64,000 bases of DNA from Halorubrum lipolyticum DSM 21995. Lineage in GTDB: Archaea > Halobacteriota > Halobacteria > Halobacteriales > Haloferacaceae. Position numbers and translations under genes: made by a program. The notes below the pieces were generated by a model. The model ran no database searches. It was not told the origin of the DNA and was given only the letters and a program-made list of their open reading frames with translations. The stretch spans positions 41,244 through 105,243 of the forward strand of contig NZ_AOJG01000040.1 in assembly GCF_000337375.1 (NCBI RefSeq). The letters run 5' to 3'. The first letter of the stretch is position 1. Each line of letters starts with the position of its first letter. Of the stretch, positions 44,158 through 52,754 are shown piece by piece.

Positions 44158-45258
44158 TCACTCCGTGTCGTCGCCGAGCGCCACCGGCCGACCGGCCTCG
44201 GCCGACTCGTAGACCCCGTCGAGCGCGCGCATGTCCGCGAGGGCGTGCTCGCCGTCGGGGTGGAACGGCTCGTCCGCCAGCAGCTGGTGGCCGAAGTACG
44301 CGAACTCCTCTTCGATCTGGTGGACCTGGTCGAAGTCGACGTCGACGCGGGTGCCGTCGCGGACGACCGCGAACCCGCGGTCCTCCCGCTCGTAGAACGC
44401 CGGGTCGAGAATTAGTCTGGCCTCCGTTCCGGTGACCTCCAGCCGGCTCGCGTGCTGGGCGTTCTGGCTCACCGAACACAGCGCGTCGACGTCGTCCGGG
44501 AACTCCAGCCGGAAGGTGGCGTGCTCGTCGACGCCGGCGAACGCCTCGTGCTCGGAGCGGGTCCGCCCCGACACCCGGACCGGGTCGGCGCCGAGCGCGA
44601 ACCGCGTCGTGTTGAGCGGGTAGACGCCCAGGTCCATGGCCGCGCAGCCGCCGGACAGCTCGGGGTCGAGCCGCCACTGGTCGGCGTCGCCGTCGAGCTC
44701 GCCGAGCATCGTCTGCGACATGGTCGCGTGGACGTGGACCACGTCGCCGGCGACGCCCGCCGCGACGAGGTCGCGGAGCCGTCTGGCGGCGGGGTCGGTC
44801 TGCATCCGGTAGCCGACCATCAGGGGCACGTCGGCGTCGCGACACGCGGCCACGAGCCGCCGGGCCCGGTCCAGCGTCGCCTCGAGGGGCTTCTCACAGA
44901 GGACTGCCTTCCCCTGCGCCGCGGCGGCCTCGACGTACTCCAGGTGGGTCGCGTTCGGCGTCGCGACGTACACCGCGTCGTACGCGTCGGCGACGGCGCC
45001 CGATCGGAACTCCTCGGGAGTGACGCCGGTCAGGTCGCGCCCGGCGGCGACCGCCTCCACCGCGTTCTCGTCGATATCGGTGACGACGGTCGCCTCCGTG
45101 TACGCCGACCGCGCGATCCCCGGCAGCGCCCACTCCCGGGCGAACCAGCCGAGGCCGACGACCGCGACTCGGACGGGGCCGGTGACGGCCCCCGGTTCGA
45201 GCGTCTCCCAGTCCCGGCGCGTGAACTCGTCGAGGTACTCCGCGAGATCGGCTTCCAT
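44158..45258 (-). CDS. gfo6: Gfo/Idh/MocA oxidoreductase, D-xylose dehydrogenase-like
   Basis: This 366-residue protein has a Rossmann fold (VRVAVVGLGWFARE), CEKPLEATLD with the catalytic Lys, and GYRMQTDPAARRLRDLV, with AMDLGVYPLNTTRFALGADP. The pattern is close to haloarchaeal NADP-dependent D-xylose dehydrogenase (Gfo6), which oxidises xylose to xylonolactone. The match is from memory of that family and the substrate could differ. A GTTATTTGG box lies near the expected position upstream of the ATG at 45258. Confidence 0.72.
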   Translation of the reverse strand: MEADLAEYLDEFTRRDWETLEPGAVTGPVRVAVVGLGWFAREWALPGIARSAYTEATVVTDIDENAVEAVAAGRDLTGVTPEEFRSGAVADAYDAVYVATPNATHLEYVEAAAAQGKAVLCEKPLEATLDRARRLVAACRDADVPLMVGYRMQTDPAARRLRDLVAAGVAGDVVHVHATMSQTMLGELDGDADQWRLDPELSGGCAAMDLGVYPLNTTRFALGADPVRVSGRTRSEHEAFAGVDEHATFRLEFPDDVDALCSVSQNAQHASRLEVTGTEARLILDPAFYEREDRGFAVVRDGTRVDVDFDQVHQIEEEFAYFGHQLLADEPFHPDGEHALADMRALDGVYESAEAGRPVALGDDTE

Positions 45259-45332
45259 ACCGAGGAGTCGGCGCGGGGGCGCCAAATAACCCCCGCGACG
45301 CGAAGGGCGAAGATCACCGTGAACCGGTCACT

Positions 45333-45374
45333 ACGGACCGTCGGTCACCACGGACCGTCGGTCACCACGGGCCG
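45333..45374. repeat. 17-base tandem duplication at the end of the peroxiredoxin gene
   Basis: ACGGACCGTCGGTCACC is present at 45333-45349 and again at 45350-45366, followed by a partial copy. The array runs across the stop codon of the peroxiredoxin gene (minus strand), so the final codons are repeated just past it. Confidence 0.8.
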
Positions 45375-45889
45375 TCGTAGTTCACGCGCGGGCGGTCGAC
45401 GTCGATCCCGAGCCCCCGGAGCGCCGCGGTCGCGTTCTGGACGGGCGAGGGCGCCGGGCGGTCGAGCGCGTCGGTCGTCGCCTCGGCGAACCGCACCGTC
45501 CAGTCGCCGTCGACGACGACGACCGCCCGGCGCGGGATGTGCGAGTGGCCCTCCCACGAGTCGGCGATCAGGTCGTACGAGTCGGCGACGCCGCCGTGGA
45601 AGTCCGAGACGATAGGGAAGGGGAGGTCGAACTGGTCGGCGTACGCGAACCCCGCGTACAGCGAGTCGCCGGTGAGCGCGACGACGGCGAGGTCGTCGCG
45701 GTCGTGCCAGCCCGCGTCGCGGACCGCGGCGAACGCCGCGGTACAAGTGGGGACGAAGTTCGCGGGCGCGAAACAACAAACGATCGCCTCGTGCCGGTCG
45801 ACGAGCCGGAACAGCTCCAGTTCGACCGCCGTCCCACCGGCGACCGCGGGCGCGACGAAATCCGGGGCCTTGACGCCGACATCTATCAC
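45362..45889 (-). CDS. Peroxiredoxin / redoxin-domain protein
   Basis: This 175-residue protein has a thioredoxin-like fold with FAPANFVPTCTAAF near residues 40-53, giving the peroxidatic Cys in the PxxxTxxC-type loop (Cys49). The second half (SDFHGGVADSYDLI, HIPRRAVVVVDGDWTVRF) is typical of AhpC/TSA-type enzymes. It would reduce peroxides in the cytosol. No clear resolving Cys follows, which suggests a 1-Cys type. The GTG at 45889 is 23-31 bases from a TTATAAATA box. Confidence 0.84.
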   Translation of the reverse strand: MIDVGVKAPDFVAPAVAGGTAVELELFRLVDRHEAIVCCFAPANFVPTCTAAFAAVRDAGWHDRDDLAVVALTGDSLYAGFAYADQFDLPFPIVSDFHGGVADSYDLIADSWEGHSHIPRRAVVVVDGDWTVRFAEATTDALDRPAPSPVQNATAALRGLGIDVDRPRVNYDGPW

Positions 45890-45911
45890 GGATGACAGTC
45901 ACGGACGTGAC

Positions 45912-45920
45912 TTATAAATA
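45912..45920 (-). promoter_or_regulatory. TATA box of the peroxiredoxin gene
   Basis: TTATAAATA on the plus strand (TATTTATAA on the coding strand) lies about 27 bases before the GTG start, fitting leaderless transcription. Confidence 0.6.
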
Positions 45921-46049
45921 CTCTCCCCTGACCCTCCGGTTCAGTCAGACGTGCGAGAGCTATCAAATAAAACGATCAAATCGCATGATGACGCCTGAGA
46001 GCACTGCTCACGGTGTAAAAGCTATACGCGTGGCCGACCGAGGGAACGC

Positions 46050-46598
46050 GTGTTCAGCGCCCACGCCGCGACCGCGCTCGCCCTCGTCGAGGGCTACGGC
46101 GCCGTCGCGGTCTTCGCCGTGTTCGCGCTCGAGGGCGCCCTCGTGGGGAAGGTGCTCCCGGCGCGGACGCTGTTCGTCGCCGCGGTCGTCGCCGTCGGCG
46201 TCGAGGCGGTCGCGGTGCTGCCGGTGTTCGCCGCGGCGGTGGTCGGCGCGACCGTCGGCCAGTCGGTCGTCTTCGCGGCCGTCCGCCGGTTCGACGTTGA
46301 TCCCGCGGCGCTCCCCCTCGTTCCGGTCGGCGAGGGGCGACTCGACGGCGCGGGCCGCTGGTTCGACCGGTGGGGGCTCCCCGCGGTGGCGGCCTCGAAC
46401 GCGGTGCCCGGGACGCGCGGGTGGCTCGCCGTCCCGACCGCGAACGCCTCGTCCGTCTCCGCGCCGCGGTTCGCCGCCGCGTCGCTGGTCGGGTCGACCG
46501 CGTACGTCGGCGCGCTCCTCGCCGTCGGCGTCGCGGTGGCGCTCGGGTTCGGGAGCGCGGCGGAGCTCCTCGGCGCCGAGTGGGTCGCGGCCTTATAA
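46050..46598 (+). CDS. DedA/VTT-domain membrane protein
   Basis: This 182-residue protein has about five hydrophobic segments and a VTT/DedA-like layout: FALEGALVGKVLPARTLFVAA in the first half, and a NAVPGTRGWLAVPTANASS re-entrant loop later. DedA proteins help move lipids across membranes and maintain proton balance. The GTG at 46050 is about 27 bases after a CTATACG box. The family call is moderate, since sequence identity in this family is low. Confidence 0.68.
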   Translation: MFSAHAATALALVEGYGAVAVFAVFALEGALVGKVLPARTLFVAAVVAVGVEAVAVLPVFAAAVVGATVGQSVVFAAVRRFDVDPAALPLVPVGEGRLDGAGRWFDRWGLPAVAASNAVPGTRGWLAVPTANASSVSAPRFAAASLVGSTAYVGALLAVGVAVALGFGSAAELLGAEWVAAL

Positions 46599-46624
46599 AA
46601 CGGCTACCCACCTGCCCGTCCGTT

Positions 46625-48448
46625 TTAGATGACCGTCCCGTGTTTCTTGTCCGGCAGGTCCTTCTCCACGTCCTCGTAGAAGGCGAAGCGGGCGGCCAGT
46701 TCCTCCCGGAGCGTCGAGGGCGGAACGATCTCGTCGATGACGACCTCGCTGGCCATCCGGTGGATGTCGATGTCCTCGCGGTACTCCTCGCGAAGCCGCG
46801 CCTCGGTCTCGGCGCGCTCCTCGGGGTCGTCGATCGCGGCGAGCTTCCGGGCGTAGACGGCGTTGATCGCTGCCTCCGGTCCCATGATCCCTATCTCGCC
46901 GGAGGGGAGCCCGATCACGCTCTCGGGGTCGTAGGCGGGCCCGCCCATCGCGTAGATCCCCGCGCCGTACGCCTTCCGGACGACGACGGTCTGCTTGGGG
47001 ACGGTCGCGGAGGAGGTGGCGTAGATCATCTTCTTCCCCTTCTCTAAGATGGCGTCCTTCTCGACCCCCGAGCCGGCCATGAACCCCGGCGTGTCACAGA
47101 GGTACAACAGGGGGATCTCGTAGGCGTCGCAGGTCCAGATGAACTCGGCGGCCTTCTCGGCCGCGTCCGGGAAGATGGCGCCCGAGCGCTCCGTGGGCTG
47201 GTTGGCGACGACGCCGACGGGGCGCCCGTCGATCCGACAGAACGCCGTGACGATCTCCGGGCCGTACCCCTCCTTCAGCTCGAAGACGGACTCCGCGTCG
47301 GCGACCCGGTCGAGCAGGTCGCGGGCGTCGTACGGGCGGTTCGGCGACTCGGGGATCAGCTCGTCGATCCCCTCCGGGGAGAATTTGGGGGGCTTCGTCT
47401 CCCGTTTCGGGGGCTTCTCCCCGGCCCGGTCGGGGAGGTAGCCGATCAGGTCGGCGACGAGTTCGCGAGCGTGCTCCTCGTCGCGGGCGACGAGGTCCGC
47501 GGAGCCCGACTCCTCGGCGTGGACGCGCGGGCCGCCCAAGTCTGCCATCTCGATCTCCTCGCCGGTGACCATCTTCACCATCCGCGGCGAGGCGATCGCC
47601 ATCGCGGACATCCCCTCGACCATCACGGTGAAGTCGGCGAAGACGGGGGTGTACGCCGCGCCGGCGATACAGGGGCCGTACAGCACGCAGATCTGCGGCA
47701 CCGCGCCGGAGAGCATCGAGTGGTTGTAGTAGTACTTCCCGATCCCCTCGCGGTTGGCGAAGAAGCCGGTCTGCTGGTCGATCCGGCCGCCCGAGGAGTC
47801 CATCAGGTAGAGCACCGGCTTCCCCGTCTTCAGGGCGCGCTGTTGCATCCGGAGGAACTTCTCGACGCCCTTCGCCGCCATCGACCCAGCCTTCACGGTG
47901 AAGTCGTTGGCCATGAAGTGCACGTCGCGCCCCTCGAACTCGGCCGCGCCGGTGAGCAGGCCATCGCCGGGGAGGCGGTCGCCGCCGGCCTCGTTGGGCT
48001 CGCCGTCCTCGTCGACGGCGTCGCGGTTCGGCGCGTTCGGGTGCCAGTCGTCGAACGCGGCGAACTTCCCGTCCTCGAAGCGGAGCCCCGCCGGATCGCC
48101 GTCGGTCGCGCTCGCGTCGCCCGCGCCGCGCGTCCCGCCCTCGCCGCCGAACCAGAGGTCGAGCCGGTCGCGAACGAACAGCTTCCCCTGCTCCGGGAGC
48201 CGCTCGCGGTACTTCTCCGGGCCGCCCTCGAGGATGTCGTCGATCTCGGCCCGGAGGTCGCGCTCGCGGTCCGTCGGCCCGAGGTCGTCGTCGAGGGGGT
48301 ACGCCGTCTCGGGCGGCTCGGCGCTCGCGGCCGGCTCGTCGCTCTCACCGACGTGGACGTCGACGTCGACCCCGAGGTGCTCCGCGAGCGACTTCGCTAT
48401 CGCCTCGGCCTCCTCCGGCGTCGCCGCCGCGCCGACGTGGACTTTCAT
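46625..48448 (-). CDS. pccB: Acyl-CoA carboxylase carboxyltransferase subunit
   Basis: This 607-residue protein has the two crotonase-fold halves of propionyl/acetyl-CoA carboxylase beta subunits: LMDSSGGRIDQQTGFFANRE and GPCIAGAAYTPVFADF in the N half, and LLYLCDTPGFMAGSGVEKDA in the C half. It transfers CO2 from biotin to acyl-CoA. The first 90 residues, starting MKVHVGAAATPEEAEAI, are an extra small domain followed by a linker, and a short Gly/Asp/Ala insert follows. No biotin carrier or biotin carboxylase gene is adjacent. Confidence 0.88.
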   Translation of the reverse strand: MKVHVGAAATPEEAEAIAKSLAEHLGVDVDVHVGESDEPAASAEPPETAYPLDDDLGPTDRERDLRAEIDDILEGGPEKYRERLPEQGKLFVRDRLDLWFGGEGGTRGAGDASATDGDPAGLRFEDGKFAAFDDWHPNAPNRDAVDEDGEPNEAGGDRLPGDGLLTGAAEFEGRDVHFMANDFTVKAGSMAAKGVEKFLRMQQRALKTGKPVLYLMDSSGGRIDQQTGFFANREGIGKYYYNHSMLSGAVPQICVLYGPCIAGAAYTPVFADFTVMVEGMSAMAIASPRMVKMVTGEEIEMADLGGPRVHAEESGSADLVARDEEHARELVADLIGYLPDRAGEKPPKRETKPPKFSPEGIDELIPESPNRPYDARDLLDRVADAESVFELKEGYGPEIVTAFCRIDGRPVGVVANQPTERSGAIFPDAAEKAAEFIWTCDAYEIPLLYLCDTPGFMAGSGVEKDAILEKGKKMIYATSSATVPKQTVVVRKAYGAGIYAMGGPAYDPESVIGLPSGEIGIMGPEAAINAVYARKLAAIDDPEERAETEARLREEYREDIDIHRMASEVVIDEIVPPSTLREELAARFAFYEDVEKDLPDKKHGTVI

Positions 48449-48552
48449 GGGCGCAAGATTTGCGGTAGATCCTAAACAGTTTTCCATGCGGGTTTGCGGT
48501 CGGGCCGGCGGGTCGGTATTTAAATAAGATATAAAAAGACGAACCGCGCCGC

Positions 48553-49452
48553 TCAGTCCAGCGCCGTCTCCAGCCGCTCGACCAGCCCTTCGTTGCCGAC
48601 GTACAGCGGCACGCGGTCGTGGACGCCCTCGGGCTCGACGTCGAGGATGTCGGTCTCGCCGTCGGTGGCGGCCCCGCCGGCCGCCTCAACGATGTAGGCG
48701 ATGGGGTTCGCCTCGAAGGAGAGCCGGAGCTTCCCCTCGGGCGCGTCGACGAGGGCGGGGTACGCGAAGATCCCGCCGTAGGTGAGCACCTGGTTCACGT
48801 CGCCGACCATGGCGCCGCCGTACCGGAGCTTCAGCTCGTCCTCGATCTCGCGGGCGTAGGCGGTGAACGCGTCGGGCCAGTCCGGGACGCGCCCGCCGAA
48901 CCCGTAGACGAGCGGGTCGTCCGGAAGCGTCAGGTCCTCCTCGACGACCGAGCGGGAGACCGATCCGTCGGTGTCCTGTTCAATCACCTCCTCGCGAACG
49001 CCCCCCTCGTCGGCGACGACCATCGTCGTGATCGGGCCGTAGAGCACGTAGCCGGCGGCGACGAGGTCTCGCCCGGTGGCGGGCAGCGGGGCGTCGTAGA
49101 CGCCGACCACGGTGCCCATCGCGTTGTTCGACCGGAGGTTCGAGGAGCCGTCGAGGGGGTCGATCGCGACCGCGTAGGCGCCCTCGCCGACCGCGCCGCC
49201 GGCGTCGACGGCGGTCTCGCGCTCCTCGCTGACGAACGAGCCGACGCCGTCGACCGCGGTGATCGCGTCGCCGAGCAGCTCGTCGGCGTACAGGTCGCCG
49301 GCCATCACGCTCTCGCCCGAGGCGTTCTCCGTCCCGCTCTCGACGCGGCGGCCGGGGAGCGCGGCGCGGATCTCGGGGGCCGTCTCGGCGACCGCATCGA
49401 ACACAGCCTCGACGACCGAGTCCGCGTCGCGGTCCGGGGCAGGGTCGGTCAT
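48553..49452 (-). CDS. fbp: Fructose-1,6-bisphosphatase, class 1
   Basis: This 299-residue protein has the metal and phosphate site IDPLDGSSN and VSEERET, and the C-terminal LRLSFEANPIAYIVEAAGG common to class 1 FBPases. It hydrolyses fructose-1,6-bisphosphate to fructose-6-phosphate in gluconeogenesis. It overlaps the aldolase gene by one base, so the two consecutive gluconeogenic enzymes are co-expressed. Confidence 0.93.
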   Translation of the reverse strand: MTDPAPDRDADSVVEAVFDAVAETAPEIRAALPGRRVESGTENASGESVMAGDLYADELLGDAITAVDGVGSFVSEERETAVDAGGAVGEGAYAVAIDPLDGSSNLRSNNAMGTVVGVYDAPLPATGRDLVAAGYVLYGPITTMVVADEGGVREEVIEQDTDGSVSRSVVEEDLTLPDDPLVYGFGGRVPDWPDAFTAYAREIEDELKLRYGGAMVGDVNQVLTYGGIFAYPALVDAPEGKLRLSFEANPIAYIVEAAGGAATDGETDILDVEPEGVHDRVPLYVGNEGLVERLETALD

Positions 49453-50255
49453 CAGTCGTCGCTCTCGGCGATGGCCAGCGCCTCGTCCGGCTCGACCTCT
49501 TGGAAGATCACGGCCTCCAGCGCGTCGAGGATGCGCTCGGGGTCATCGCGCTGGAAGACGTTCCGCCCGACCGCGATCCCGGTGGCGCCCGCGTCGATGG
49601 CGTTCGCGACGTTCCGGAGGAACGCCTTGTCGTCGCGCATCGTCCCGCCGGACATCACGACGTCGGCGGGGCCGGCCATCTCGACGGCGTGGCCCATCGC
49701 CTCGGCGGAGCCGGGGTACTTGACCTTCACCACGTCGGCGCCGAGCTCTAGGCCGAGCCGCGCGCCGTACGAGATCACGTCCGGGCTGCCGTCGTTGCGG
49801 AGCCCCTGTCCGCGGGGGTACGACCACATGACGACGGCCATGTCGTGCTCGCGGGCGCCCTCCTGCGCTCTCCGGAACTCCTCGGCCATCTCGACCTCGT
49901 GGTTCGAGCCGCCGTAGACGGTGAACCCGATCGCGTCGGCGCCCAGCCCGGCGGCGTATTCGGCCGTGCAGTTGACCGCGCTGTTGGGCTCGCCCATCCA
50001 GAGGTTCGAGGTCCCGTTGAGCTTCAACAGGAGGTTCACGTCGTCCTCGTAGTCCGGGTAGTACGCCTCGGCGAGCCCCTTCTGGACGGCCAACGAGGTG
50101 ACCGCCTCGTGGGCGGCGAGCTCGAATATCCGCTCCGGGTCCGCCGTGTCGGGGTTCGGCTCGAAGTCGACGGGCCCGTGTTCGAGTCCGTGGTCGTACG
50201 CGAGGATGAGCGACTTGCCGTCCCGCTCGATGTTGTCGGCGGCGTGAGGAAGCAT
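49452..50255 (-). CDS. fba2: Archaeal class I fructose-bisphosphate aldolase (DhnA type)
   Basis: This 267-residue TIM barrel has ILAYDHGLEHGP at its start and the Schiff-base lysine in VVKVKYPGS, then SGGTMRDDKAFL and TGIAVGRNVFQ for phosphate binding. It joins two triose phosphates to fructose-1,6-bisphosphate. A related archaeal enzyme makes a shikimate precursor, but the FBPase partner gene supports the sugar role. A TTTTTATCG box about 28 bases upstream suggests leaderless transcription. Confidence 0.88.
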   Translation of the reverse strand: MLPHAADNIERDGKSLILAYDHGLEHGPVDFEPNPDTADPERIFELAAHEAVTSLAVQKGLAEAYYPDYEDDVNLLLKLNGTSNLWMGEPNSAVNCTAEYAAGLGADAIGFTVYGGSNHEVEMAEEFRRAQEGAREHDMAVVMWSYPRGQGLRNDGSPDVISYGARLGLELGADVVKVKYPGSAEAMGHAVEMAGPADVVMSGGTMRDDKAFLRNVANAIDAGATGIAVGRNVFQRDDPERILDALEAVIFQEVEPDEALAIAESDD

Positions 50256-50490
50256 CAGTTCGTACTTCCGTTACATCGATAAAAAACGCTATGGTCGTTT
50301 CGGTGGACGTAAAGAAACGGAATCGACTGTGTACGCGGGTTTCACTCGGACACGCGACGGATCCGCGTGCGCCATACTTACTACTCAAATAGTAAATTAT
50401 CACGCCGGCGTAACAAACGGCGTCGGGAGGGTCGATTCGGTCGTCCCCGGAGTCGCAATACTTACCACCCGCGGCGCGGCAGCGTCTCGC

Positions 50491-51348
50491 ATGCGAGAGC
50501 TATCCGAGATCGACGTCGTCGGCGTGGTGGGGGCCGGCACGATGGGCAACGGGATCGCGCAGGTCGCGGCGACCGCCGGCTACGAGGTCGTGATGCGCGA
50601 CATCGAGCGGGAGTACGTCGATCGCGGGTTCGACAGCATCGGCGACAGCCTCGCGCGGCTCGACCGGAAGGACCGACTCGACGAGGACCCCGGAGCGATC
50701 CGCGACCGGATCACGGGCACGACCGACCTCGACGCCCTCGCGGCCGCGGACGTCGTCGTCGAGGCCGCCGTGGAGAACCTCGACGTGAAGAAGGACATCT
50801 TCGCCGACCTCGACGACGTGACCGACGACGACGTGGTCCTCGCGACGAACACCTCGACGCTGTCGATCACGACCATCGCGAGCGCCACCGACCGCGCGGG
50901 CGACGTGGTCGGCCTCCACTTCATGAACCCGGTCCCGATAATGGACGGCGTGGAGGTCGTCGTCGGGGAGCGCACCGCGGACGCCGTCGTCGACTTCGCG
51001 CACGCGTTCGCCGAGGACCTCGGGAAGGAGACGTGGGAGGCCGACGACAAGCCGGGCTTCGTCACGAACCGCATCCTGATGCCGTGGATCAACGAGGGCG
51101 TCCGGGCGTACGACGAGGGCGTCGCCGACAAGGCGGACATCGACCGCGGGATGACGCTGGGGACCAACGTCCCGATGGGCCCCCTCGAACTCGCCGACCA
51201 CATCGGGCTCGACGTGGTGTTAGACGCCAGCGAGACGCTCCACGACGAGCTCGGCGACCGCTACAAGCCGGCGTACCTCGTGAAGCGAAAGGTGGAGGCC
51301 GGCGACCTCGGCAAGAAGACGGGACGGGGGTTCTACGAGTACGATTAG
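50491..51348 (+). CDS. 3-hydroxyacyl-CoA dehydrogenase
   Basis: This 285-residue protein has the NAD-binding GVVGAGTMGNGIAQ, the catalytic His in VGLHFMNPVP, and the NRILMPWINEGVR helix. It ends with VEAGDLGKKTGRGFYEYD, the classic ending of this family. It oxidises 3-hydroxyacyl-CoA (for example 3-hydroxybutyryl-CoA). The ATG at 50491 starts the conserved protein and lies about 27 bases after an ATACTTACC box. Its end overlaps the converging gene by four bases. Confidence 0.92.
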   Translation: MRELSEIDVVGVVGAGTMGNGIAQVAATAGYEVVMRDIEREYVDRGFDSIGDSLARLDRKDRLDEDPGAIRDRITGTTDLDALAAADVVVEAAVENLDVKKDIFADLDDVTDDDVVLATNTSTLSITTIASATDRAGDVVGLHFMNPVPIMDGVEVVVGERTADAVVDFAHAFAEDLGKETWEADDKPGFVTNRILMPWINEGVRAYDEGVADKADIDRGMTLGTNVPMGPLELADHIGLDVVLDASETLHDELGDRYKPAYLVKRKVEAGDLGKKTGRGFYEYD

Positions 51349-52022
51349 CTGTCTTTCGTGCCGTCCGTGTCGTTGCTCGCCGTCCACCGGCGCGCGCCCG
51401 GGAGCAGGCCGACGAGCTTCGTCACGTAGCCGAACTTGAAGAGGCCGAGCTGCGAGAGCGCGCCGAGGGCGAAGACGGCGAGGAACGCGGGCGCGGTCAC
51501 GTCGAACAGCAGCGGTTCGACCGACATCTGCGCGGTGGCCGCGTCCAGCGTGGCCGGCGTGACCGACCGCGACGCGAACGCCGCGCCGATGAACGCGGTC
51601 GAGACGACGAGCGTCGTCCGGCTCAACACGAACCCGAACAGCGCGCCGACCGCGACGCCGGCCAGCGTCGCGCCGACGAGGAGGAGGGTCCCCTCCACCC
51701 CGGCCGCGTCGGCCGCGTACATCGGGCCGACCGCGAACCGCCCGGCGAAGCCGCCGACGAGCCCGCCGATGGCGACGACCGCGAACGAGAGCCCGGCGTA
51801 CGCGAGGAAGCCGCCGACCGCGGCGCCGATCGCGGCCGCGGCCCCCGTGAGGACCAGCCCGTCGACCGCGATCAGTCCGGCGAGGTTCGGCGCGGCGAGG
51901 TAGCCCGCGCCGGCGCCGACGAGGACCCCGGTCAGCGTGACGGCGTAGACGGAGACCGCAGCCCCGACGAACGCGAGGAGCAGTCCCGCGACGACGAGCC
52001 CGGCCGAGAGTGGCGTGATCAT
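51345..52022 (-). CDS. Multi-pass membrane protein, function unknown
   Basis: This 225-residue protein has about six to seven hydrophobic helices rich in Gly, Ala and Val with GxxxG-like patterns (GGLVGGFAGRFAVG, VGVGALFGF-like). It resembles small integral membrane proteins of the DUF4203 kind, but I cannot assign a function. It converges with and overlaps the hydroxyacyl-CoA dehydrogenase gene by four bases. Confidence 0.65.
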   Translation of the reverse strand: MITPLSAGLVVAGLLLAFVGAAVSVYAVTLTGVLVGAGAGYLAAPNLAGLIAVDGLVLTGAAAAIGAAVGGFLAYAGLSFAVVAIGGLVGGFAGRFAVGPMYAADAAGVEGTLLLVGATLAGVAVGALFGFVLSRTTLVVSTAFIGAAFASRSVTPATLDAATAQMSVEPLLFDVTAPAFLAVFALGALSQLGLFKFGYVTKLVGLLPGARRWTASNDTDGTKDS

Positions 52023-52127
52023 GTCACCACGTGGACCCCGGTTCGACTTAAAAGGTCGCGGGACGTGAACGTCGGCGGCGCACCGGTGGCGGGTTCGGGG
52101 CGCGGATGGCGGGCCCGAGCGGCGTCC

Positions 52128-52406
52128 TCACCGCGCCCGACGCCCCGCCTGCCGGTCGACGTATCGGGTGTAGCCGCCGACGGCGAGGCCGAACCCGACG
52201 ACGATCAGCCCGAGGCCGAGCATGCGGGTCGTCCCCAGCGTCATCAGCCCGAGGATCACGCCGAAGACGAACGCGAACACGCCGGCGACGACGACGCCGA
52301 CGTCGAGGAGCGGCGAGGGTTGGAGGCTCTCGCAGTGGGGGCAGATCCGCGCGTCGCTCGGGATCGGCTCCCGGCAGTCGACGCAGTGGACGCGATCGCG
52401 GGACAC
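52128..52406 (-). CDS. Zinc-ribbon membrane protein, function unknown
   Basis: This 92-residue protein has a zinc ribbon (VHCVDC, then ICPHC) at its start and two membrane helices (about 32-52 and 58-78). The open frame extends 160 bases upstream, but that part runs into the repeat element. The GTG at 52406 begins directly before the ribbon and an ACTTATAAG box lies upstream, so it is the better start. The function is not known. Confidence 0.72.
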   Translation of the reverse strand: MSRDRVHCVDCREPIPSDARICPHCESLQPSPLLDVGVVVAGVFAFVFGVILGLMTLGTTRMLGLGLIVVGFGLAVGGYTRYVDRQAGRRAR

Positions 52407-52592
52407 GCGAGGGGATTGGCTGGTCACCGACTTATAAGCGATCACGGACTCGGGAGCGAACGCCTCGGAAGGCTCAACCGCTCGTTTATAAATCGTTGCC
52501 GGCGGCGGATCGACGGTGACCGCCTCCGGCCCTTTTGAGTCCCGCACCGCGACCGCACCGCACAGCACCGCCCCTCACGCCTCCCCAGCCTC

Positions 52593-52636
52593 GGCGGACG
52601 GGTCAGCGCGGGCGGCGCCGCGCTGACCCGTCCGCC
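52593..52636. repeat. Perfect 18-base stem hairpin in copy C
   Basis: GGCGGACGGGTCAGCGCG (52593-52610) is fully complementary to 52619-52636 around an eight-base GC loop. It abuts the conserved core. Confidence 0.88.
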
Positions 52637-52653
52637 TCCCTCGCGGGCCCCTC

Positions 52654-52674
52654 GCGGCCGCCATCGGCGGCCGC
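52654..52674. repeat. Perfect 9-base hairpin in copy C
   Basis: GCGGCCGCC-ATC-GGCGGCCGC, 18 bases after the larger hairpin. Copy B also shows a pair of compact hairpins on the same side of its core. Confidence 0.85.
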
Positions 52675-52754
52675 TCGGCGGCGCGCCGCGAGAATTCGGT
52701 GATAAGCGAAATCGGGCGCTTATAAACGCCGATCGTGGACAGACCGCGTGAGAC

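Larger units (their letters stand above)
52420..52740 (-). repeat. Dispersed non-coding element, copy C (reverse)
   Basis: Read on the minus strand, the core at 52529-52593 gives GAGGCTGGGGAGGCGTGAGG, then GGGACTCAAAAGGG, matching copy B. TTTATAAA-like boxes occur near 52430, 52485 and 52720, and CGGCAACGATTTATAAACGAGC resembles the right end of copies A and B. The interior hairpin arms differ in sequence from copy B but occupy the same place. It overlaps the upstream region of the zinc-ribbon gene. Confidence 0.68.
52407..52754. other. Intergenic region filled by repeat copy C
   Basis: Nearly 350 bases with no credible gene. It holds the dispersed element in reverse orientation and its hairpins. 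Bases next to the MFS stop add nothing recognisable. Confidence 0.7.

Noticed and set aside
45333..45374. Regulatory hairpin near the peroxiredoxin stop
   Set aside because: The sequence is a direct tandem duplication, not an inverted repeat.
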